This document shows positions 57,431 through 64,000 of a DNA stretch of 64,000 nucleotides, one piece after another. Made by a program: the position numbers and the translations under genes. The notes under the pieces were generated by a model. It did not search any database. It was not told the origin of the DNA and saw nothing but the letters and a program-made list of their open reading frames with translations. The DNA comes from Campanula takesimana. Its lineage: Eukaryota > Streptophyta > Magnoliopsida > Asterales > Campanulaceae. The DNA lies in assembly GCA_026119855.1 (NCBI GenBank), contig JAOWBW010000483.1, positions 372,001 to 436,000 on the forward strand, written 5' to 3'. Every line of letters starts with the position of its first letter. The first letter of the stretch is position 1.

Positions 57431-58660
57431 TGTTATAAACTAAAAAATAATTTGTCTAAACACATGATGTCGTCACCTGTGTGGCCCAACATCAGTGACA
57501 ACACTAATTCTCAGAATCAGGTGTTGCCAGAAATGTTGCCCAACACTAGTGATAACATTCTTGGACAGAAAATCAATATTGTTCACACAAAAAATTGTGT
57601 ACCCAAGACCGGTGTGAAATATGATGATGTTTACACTGCCTTAAAGACTAACGATGCAGGTTCATGGTACTTTGATAGTGGATGTTCACGCCATATGACG
57701 GGTAACAAAAACTTTTTAAAAAATTATGAATCTGTTTCTGGAGGCTTAGTGACTTACGGGGGAGGAACCAAAAGTGAAATTATTGGGAAAGGGACACTAG
57801 ATATTCCTGGATTCCCAAAATTGAGCAATGTATTGCATGTTAGGGGGTTGATGGCCAACCTAATTAGCATAGGACAATTGTGTGATGAAGACTTGGAGGT
57901 AAAGTTTAATAAAAATACTTGTGAAGTTTTTAATCACACTAACACTTGTGTTATGACAGGAAAAAGGTCTAATGACACGTGTTATCATGCTTATGGACAA
58001 GAAACATGCAATAGAGCTCAAGTAGATGATACAATTTTGTGGTATCTAAAGTTACTGGACTCTGCAGAACATTCAAGAGATGCTGAAGTCTCAGATTTCA
58101 GAACAAATGTTGGCCACAGAGTTGGACCAGGTGTTAGCCTTAGTGTTATAACACCAAAGGTAACACCCGTGGCAACACTAGAGGTCAGTCCAGTTACACA
58201 AAATAAAATTCATGAAATCCTTTATGAGGTTGTTCATGATCAGGTCAAGAGACATCCCTCAAGACTCCAAAAGAATCATCACATATCCCAAATGATAGGG
58301 GGAGTAAGTGGTGGGATACAAACAAGACCGGGTGATTATCGAGAAATCGTAAGGTATGTGTGTATGTCTACCACATACGCTAAGGTAAGACACTCTTGTT
58401 TTGTATTTTCTCTTGCACCTGTAATTTTTTTTGAGACACTTAAATATGGTGATTGGATTCAAGTTATGCAATATAATCTTGAACAATTTTCTCATAATGA
58501 TACTTGGATTCGTCATCACTTTTTAAGAGTTTTGGTTGAAAAGAAATTTATTCAAATAGAGCATATTGACACTAAATATTCAATTGCTACAACTTTTAAC
58601 AAATTTCTGATTTTTTTATCTCAATTAATCTACCAGCTTGCGGATGTTGTTGTACATTAA
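57404..58660 (+). pseudogene. Copia D protease fused to RT and RNase H scraps
   Basis: A 418-codon open frame. Protease: WYFDSGCSRHMTG near 57670, then LHVRGLMANLISIGQLCDE. At ILWYLK (58040) the frame jumps past integrase into a linker containing GTGTTA and GGCAACAC words. It then reads an RT-upstream block (HHISQMIGGVSGGIQTR) and DWIQVMQYNLEQFSHNDTW, and jumps again into the RNase H tail (IRHHFLRVLVEKKFIQIEH). Both jumps keep the frame. Only protease could fold. Listed as pseudogene because the polyprotein is incomplete. Confidence 0.8.
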
Positions 58661-59970
58661 TAAAAAAAACTATTTTTTTAATTTTTGTTTAAAGCCTTTT
58701 TAATGGCCGCACTTGCAGACCTTTATGTTCTGATATGGTTTATACTTAGGTTAACAAGTTAGAAAAGGTTCCTCTCATGTGCTTAAAGTGACAAAGTTCC
58801 TAAACAATAAATGTGTGAAAATTGAAATAGGCAAAAGCATTATATATTCCCAAAGTAACTCGGGGCACGGCGTTCGCTGCGACGATGCTTCTTTGCCAAA
58901 TGGGAGTATAAAGTGTTGGTTTTATACTTAGTATTAGGAACATGGAGTTCGCGGCTACAGTGTATCCTACTTGAACAGTATGAAATCTAACACAAAATTT
59001 TCTACACCTTATAAAGACTCGGGGCACGGAGCTCGCTACTACGAGGCTACCTTGTAAATAAAAAGGTGTAAAAATGATTTAAAAGGTTTGCCTAAAGTGG
59101 GAAATAAAAGAAAAAATATCATGAAAATTTCCAAGGGGATCTGTTCTGATGTGTTATCCTAAGTGTTGCCAACATGTCAGCAACACATCAGTAGGTGCTA
59201 TATTAATTTTTTTTTAATTATTTTAGATACTTGAGTTATACATAGATAAAATTTAAAAATTAGAATGTCATAACAACTTTGATTTGAAATTTGAAATTTG
59301 AAATTTTGGATTTTATCTTTGTACAACTTTGATTATTTTATTTGTATTTTTTTTCTTTTCTTTTTCATAAAAAAAAAATGAATCTTTTAGTTGGCTTGTT
59401 GAAGTTTGTTTTCCATAAAGACTAGAAAATATTAGTCATTGTTTGTGGATTACCTAAATTTGTAATCAAATCCATCTAGGCTTAAAACCACTCTCCGAAA
59501 TCCCATTGTTGCTCTCTCTTCCTACCTTCTTCTATCTCTCTCTATCTCAACTCGATGTTTCAAATTTTTCCTTATTTATTTTTGGCAATGTTGCCGTCAG
59601 TGTTAACATCACTGACAACACTTATAGCACTACGTGTTTTAAGGTTCATATTTTATTTTGCATAAATGCTTTTCATTTTCTTTCTTCACAAAAAGGGGGA
59701 GAAAATGTGATGAACCGGTAATCATGCACATGTGGTGAAAGAAAGTGTTTCGGATTCTCTTTTTAATGGAATTCGTATTAAGGGGGAGTTTGATATCTAG
59801 AGCGAGATTGAAATGTTGATCCTATTAATGTTAGATGTTGGGAAAATGTTACAACATTTGATTTCATTTTTTAATGAGATCTTACATTAAAGGAGACTTT
59901 ATTTTAAGTGTGAGATTTATCTAACTTTGTCTTGCAGGAACATCACATAGTTATTTTGTGAAGAAATGTG
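58661..59970 (+). other. Non-coding 3' internal region of copia D with a triple motif
   Basis: Three related phrases lie near 58860 (GGGCACGGCGTTCGCTGCGA), 58940 (GGAGTTCGCGGCTACAGTG) and 59020 (GGGCACGGAGCTCGCTACTA), about 80 bp apart. Further on, GTGTTGCCAACATGTCAGC (59160) and GTTGCCGTCAGTGTTAACAT (59588) repeat the element's word. No open frame. Confidence 0.7.
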
Positions 59971-59985
59971 AAACTAAGGGGGAGA
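59971..59985 (+). promoter_or_regulatory. Polypurine tract of copia D
   Basis: AAACTAAGGGGGAGA lies immediately before the 3' LTR. Confidence 0.85.
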
Positions 59986-60982
59986 TAGTTAGTGCAGAAA
60001 TATGGTGCTACCACAAGTGTTGCCAACAGTGTTACCCCAGACGGGATTTATAATAGTTTCATCATTTATTCACAAAATTATTGGATATTAATGTTTAATA
60101 TTTGGTGCAAGTTTAATGTTATTTGTAGGTCAAAATAACCATTAAAGGTTGCTCAAAATAATGGAGCTACAATTATGGAAATGGTTGAAGGAAGATTTAT
60201 GCATAAAAGAAGATTTATGCGTAATTCTTGAAGCAAGAGGAAAACGTGGGATTGGACTTGTTCAAAGGCTGAGTTTGTTCACAAAGAGTACAAGCTTTGT
60301 ACAGCTCGAAGGTACAAGAAGGAGAAGCAAAGACTTGGGCACCAAGAAGTTTGTTCCTACAATTTAGGACATGTGGAGAATCTCTTCCCCAAGGCTCGGC
60401 CACTCCTCTCCATCACTCCACCACGTTTTTTATCAACTACCCAGCCATGTTTTGAGTATTCCCCAAGCACTTCAAGCCTATAAATAGCAAGGAGGGTGAA
60501 GATTGAAAAGTGGACAACATACAACACACGTCTTGAGAGAGAGAGATCACATATTCTTAGACAATTGTTGCTAGTGATATTATAACACTCATTCCAACAT
60601 CACAATCTAGTTCTTGAATGAACTATTTGTTGAAGGCTAAATTGGTCTAGCCTTTTGATTGTGATGTGAGTGTTATTTCTTTATTGAAGATTCTTGTATC
60701 TAGCACATTTTTTACTCTTATTTTCTTTAGAGGATAGGAGTTATTTAGACTTTGTACTTAAGAGAAATACTTCTAGTGAAAGTCTTTATTGGCCATGAGG
60801 CTACCACAAGTTATATATTTATATAACTTGTGAAAATATTATCTCTCTGTGTCAAATTTCCGCTGCAAACTCGTTTTGAAAATTGTTTTAACTCGGGTGT
60901 GTGTGTGTTATCTGAAGTGTTATCGTTGGACTGCCAACACCTTTGGTAATACTTTATAAAACCAAGGCCATTTACATTTTCA
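59986..60982 (+). repeat. 3' LTR of copia D
   Basis: 997 bp, starting TAGTTAGTGCAG (altered TG) and ending CATTTTCA. TATAAATA at 60479-60486. Near-identical to the 5' LTR. Confidence 0.92.
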
Positions 60983-61425
60983 ATTATGGGAGGAAATTAT
61001 CATTCAACCAATTGAAGAAAGTTTCGAGCTTGATGTCAATGGAGCAATGTTCAGTCTCCAAGTAAAGGAAGTACGTAGTGTTGTTGATGATAAAAATCCG
61101 CGGTTGAAGTTGAGCAAGCAGAGGCATGTGCATCTCAATATAAAGAAAACTGGCCGGAATACAGGCAGCGCATCCGGGAGGTGAACTTGGAGGGACAATC
61201 GGGCAGCGATCATGGAAAAATGAAAAGTTGCATTAATCAGGAAAGGCTATTTCCCAAGGCCAATAATGTGGAAAACAGAGTAGTTAATCCTATAACTCCA
61301 TTACCAATCATCACCTCTACATACTCCCGCAAGCATCATTCATGACTTCATACAATGAGTTAGTCCAACAGTTCAAACAGCAATCATCAGGAGGAGGTGC
61401 AGGAATCATATGAATCGGTTGTAGG
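60983..61425 (+). pseudogene. Unrecognised coding-like fragment next to copia D
   Basis: From about 61000 a plus frame without its own ATG reads EEIIIQPIEESFELDVNGAM, then SLQVKEVRSVVDDKNPRLK, and stops near 61183. The codon pattern and charged composition look protein-coding, unlike the AT-rich flanks, but I do not recognise the family. It is cut on the left by copia D and on the right by the MITE at 61426. It could be a fragment of a host exon or of another element. Confidence 0.35.
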
Positions 61426-62014
61426 CGGTGGCGGATCTAGACCTCCTTGAATTTTTTTTTTAAGTGGTCAATATGGTAAATTTGAAAAACTGTACTACCT
61501 CTGCTCCAGTTTAAGGTTGTTACTTTCCTTTTTGGTATGTCCTAATTTAAAGTTCTTAGTTGCTTTATTCCTTAAATAGCAAAAGATCAACAATATTTTG
61601 GACATTTTTGTCCTTATAAAGTTCATATATTACAAAAAGCCCATCACTTACTCATCTACTTTGAGTTAAATACCATTTTCGTCCCTAACCTATTGACTTT
61701 TTTTCCTTTTCGTCCCAAAACTATTTTTTTCCCTTTTCGTCCTTGACCTTTTTATTTTTGAACCTTATCATCCTTCTGTCAACATTCCATCCAATCTTCC
61801 GTTAGATAATCCTATGTGGCATGATGACATCACTAATTTGCCGATAGGCATTAAAAAACTTGCTGACTTGGAAGTTTAAGGGGTCAATGTGTAAAAATTG
61901 AAACTTTATATCATAAAATATAAATTTCATTCATATACACTACGACCCCTCCTCCTACCCCAATCTGAGTTATCCAAAAAAAAAAAAAACACTCATTCTC
62001 TTCGTCTCTTCAAC

Positions 62015-62224
62015 ATGACGCCGACCATATCGCCTCCTCTTCCTACGCCGCCCTCCGCCTCCCAACCCACCACTAAGAACTTTTTGTTCGTCGCTCGTCC
62101 TCCCCCTCGCTCTCTTGTCTCCGTCATCCCCTCCCCCTCCAAATCGTCCAGATCTCGCCAATACAGTAGAGAAAAAGTTCCCTATCCGAAGAACTTGAAG
62201 GTGGATCTGGAAAGGAGTGCTTGA
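62015..62224 (+). pseudogene. Short gene-like ORF captured inside the MULE
   Basis: ATG at 62015 opens 69 codons (MTPTISPPLPTPPSASQPTT) rich in proline and serine, followed by a basic patch (SKSSRSRQYSREK) and a stop at 62222. It is preceded by a pyrimidine-rich leader (CATTCTCTTCGTCTCTTCAA). Composition is GC-rich and exon-like, unlike the TIRs. It may be the 5' end of a host gene carried by the MULE. The parent gene is not recognised. Confidence 0.4.
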
Positions 62225-62910
62225 TCAGAAGAAATCGAAGGCGAATCTGCATTGGTGGAGGAATTTCAGATGACGGAGCTCAAACAGCCATAATCGTTTC
62301 CAGAAAGCTCTTCGCCTCGTTTGTTTTTTTACAGTTTTGAAAAAAATCAGATTTAGTTTTTAGTTTTTCAGATTCAACAGTTTAATCTAAGGCAAGTCTG
62401 AATTGGTACTTTTTTTTTTGCCATCTGATTTATTGAGTTGAAACGATTGGTTCTTGATTTGGGATTGAATTTTGATAGGTATTGACTTGTTTGAAATTTG
62501 AATTTGGATAAGCATTAAGGTTGTTGAGATGCTTGTGCTGGGGATTTTTTTTTTTTTTTAATTCCTTTTTTGGTAGAATTTTTCTTATTCTTGGTGGCGG
62601 TGATAATGGTTGGGCGTTGTCAGTGTTGAACGGTGGTTTTGGACGGTGTTGTCTGTTGTTGGATCATCAAAGGGAGTATAAAATATTTGCTAAAAAAAAG
62701 GGAATAAAAATATAACATGACTTCTTTTTTTTTTCAAAAATTATAAAATGTTATTCTTTTTTTAAAGCAATAAGATATTACAGTTTTTTTTTTAGCAATA
62801 AGATATTATAGTTAAAAATAAGTACATAATTCAATAAATTTAATATCAGTATAACAATATAATTGGTGATAATTTTGTTTTTGAAGGAAATCCATATATA
62901 CAACCGTGTA

Positions 62911-63147
62911 TTCCCTCCGTCCCATTTTAAGAGTCAACAAAATGGGTGGGTTCAAGAATTAAGGAAAAGGTGATGTGTTGTGAGTATTGATAGTTGGGTA
63001 TGAGAGAGAAATTAGGGGTAGAGAAGAGTTAGTGGATAATTGTTGTGAGTATGACATGTGGGTCCCACTTTCTATTTTAGGATTTTGACTCTTAAAATGG
63101 GATGCCCATTTAAAAAAAAAATTACTCTTAAAATGGGACAGAGGGCG
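62911..63147. mobile_element. Stowaway-like MITE inside the MULE
   Basis: TTCCCTCCGTCCCATTTTAAG inverted as CTTAAAATGGGACAGAGGGCG; TA on both sides. 237 bp. This is the innermost layer of the nest. Confidence 0.82.
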
Positions 63148-63673
63148 TATAAGTGAAAAGATAAATCAGTTATACCCTTCATATTTGGTAAAAATAAACA
63201 TAGGGTTACACATTTCATTTTTTACATATTGACCCCTTAAACTTCCAAGTCAGCAAGTTTTTCAATGCCTAGTGCCATATAAGTGATGTCATCATGCCAC
63301 ATAGGATAATCTAACGGAAGATTGGATGGAATATTGACAGAAGGATGATAAGGTTCAAAAATAAAAAGGTCAAGGACGAAAAGGAAAAAAAATAGTTTTG
63401 GGACGAAAAGGAAAAAATGTCAATAGGTTAGGGACGAAAATGGTAGTTAACTCCATCTACTTTTCACCCACATGCTTTATGAATAGACAATTATATCCTC
63501 CACCCACTACTATTCTTGACTCAATATTGTCTTGATTCCTTAATAAGCGTGCAAAGTCAAACTAAGAATCTTAAACCGGGACGGAGGGAGTAAAAATAAA
63601 TTTGTAAACATTACAAAAGTCAGCGGGTACAAGTACCCTCCACAAAGGGTCTAGATCCATCATTGACTGTAGG

Positions 63674-64000
63674 GGATTTGCAGGATTTCCACATCCACCT
63701 AGCCCATACTAGCTGTCCAAACATGTTTAGTTACCCCAACTCATGCAATTTCACTAAACTTCCTTCCCAAATCAAATATAACCCTCTCTCCCCCCCAGCC
63801 CACCCCAAATTCAGAGGCCCTTAATTTGACCCAAATTTAATCAAGCCCTCATAAATAAATTATGAAAGCCCATAATTTACTCCAATGAGCTGGGCTTTTT
63901 GAAGAACTGAAATATTCCAATTAAAATGGGCTAGTTTAAAATAGCCCACACTAAAATCGTAAGATATGTTAATCTCACTTGTGTACACTGCTTGCTTAGT
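63674..64000. other. Intergenic, nothing recognised
   Basis: No open frame, repeat or RNA signature seen. There is a short C-run at 63787-63796. The word AAGCCC/GGGCTT recurs in the last 150 bp. Confidence 0.6.

Larger units (their letters stand above)
55609..60982 (+). mobile_element. Copia element D, internally deleted
   Basis: The TSD ATTAT (55604-55608, 60983-60987) flanks the element. LTRs are 55609-56603 and 59986-60982, PBS 56606, polypurine tract before 59986. The internal region retains part of gag, protease, and short pieces of RT and RNase H; most of integrase and RT are gone. Length 5374 bp. The LTRs differ at about 16 of roughly 996 sites by hand count, so it is a fairly recent insertion. 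Its insertion is just upstream of the aquaporin gene and divergent from it. Confidence 0.93.
61663..63453. mobile_element. Mutator-like element with TIRs of about 235 bp (possible Pack-MULE)
   Basis: A 10-bp TSD CATCTACTTT (61653-61662, 63454-63463) flanks ends GAGTTAAATACCATTTTCG and its inverse with one mismatch. The terminal inverted repeats remain alignable for about 235 bp (61663-61900 and 63216-63453), including CTTGCTGACTTGGAAGTTTAAG. There is no transposase; the interior has a gene-like segment at 62015-62224 and a MITE. Size 1791 bp. Confidence 0.88.
61495..63590. mobile_element. Stowaway-like MITE split by a MULE
   Basis: CTACCTCTGCTCCAGTTTAAG pairs with CTTAAACCGGGACGGAGGGAG; TA on both sides (61493-61494, 63591-63592). 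About 295 bp without the insertion. Confidence 0.8.
61426..63665. mobile_element. hAT-like MITE, outer layer of a DNA-transposon nest
   Basis: CGGTGGCGGATCTAGACC at the left and GGTCTAGATCCATCATTG at the right are inverted repeats; the flanks GTTGTAGG (61418-61425) and ACTGTAGG (63666-63673) match at six of eight bases. Without the inserted material it is about 140 bp. The superfamily is inferred from the ends and 8-bp flank. Confidence 0.65.

Noticed and set aside
62015..62224. Functional small host gene
   Set aside because: It lies entirely between MULE inverted repeats, is short and has no recognisable domain.

Overview
This window is a transposon-dense stretch of a plant nuclear genome, from a eudicot and probably an asterid (the clade is a guess from the element families). 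I recognise one host gene that looks intact: a five-exon NIP subgroup I aquaporin on the minus strand at 53670-55290. Almost everything else is LTR retrotransposon, DNA transposon or MITE sequence. Many element boundaries could be fixed to the base from terminal motifs and target-site duplications (TSDs). A 100-base run of N at 24494-24593 is an assembly gap.

Layout. 1-1380: minus-strand chromovirus-type LTR. 1381-7509: remains of a Tat/Ogre-like Ty3 element (gag, repeat-rich leader, PBS, LTR sequence). 7510-11192: minus-strand Reina-like Ty3 pol, split by a solo LTR at 7719-9257. 11193-12106: tail of another chromovirus-type LTR. 12107-24493: copia element A (SIRE/Maximus type, minus), whose 5' LTR runs into the gap. 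24594-25725: MITE-rich sequence. 25726-52705: a five-level nest. A Stowaway-like MITE holds copia C (minus), which holds copia B (plus, same family as A), whose 3' LTR holds a hAT transposon, which holds a 2.6 kb solo LTR and a small MITE. 53232-55400: aquaporin gene with a hairpin MITE in its 3' flank. 55609-60982: copia D, a deletion derivative. 61426-63665: a four-level nest of DNA elements with a possible Pack-MULE in it.

The most unusual content is in copia A and B. Downstream of pol, each carries an accessory gene of roughly 850-930 codons in the sense orientation. It has its own promoter-like segment, a small basic first exon and a phase-0 intron of 660-699 bp; the intron can be placed because both copies splice to ungapped, homologous protein starts. 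The gag-pol regions of A and B are about 95% identical in the RT/RNase H block, but the accessory proteins are only about 61% identical in their best block. Both elements are also peppered with a strand-biased word, ACCGCA, in the LTRs, the Gag linker, the accessory intron and exons, and flanking non-coding DNA, while pol nearly lacks it.

Other LTR families in the window have their own reiterated words in comparable places: GGTGCGCGCGC, AGCCGTACGGCT, GGGCGCC, GGGCGGCCGC, GCACGGCCGAGC, and GTGTTGCC/GGCAACAC. I propose these as family-specific self-recognition or packaging tags. A diverging accessory protein that recognises such words is the candidate new system here. All the large transposon reading frames are broken by frameshifts or stops.
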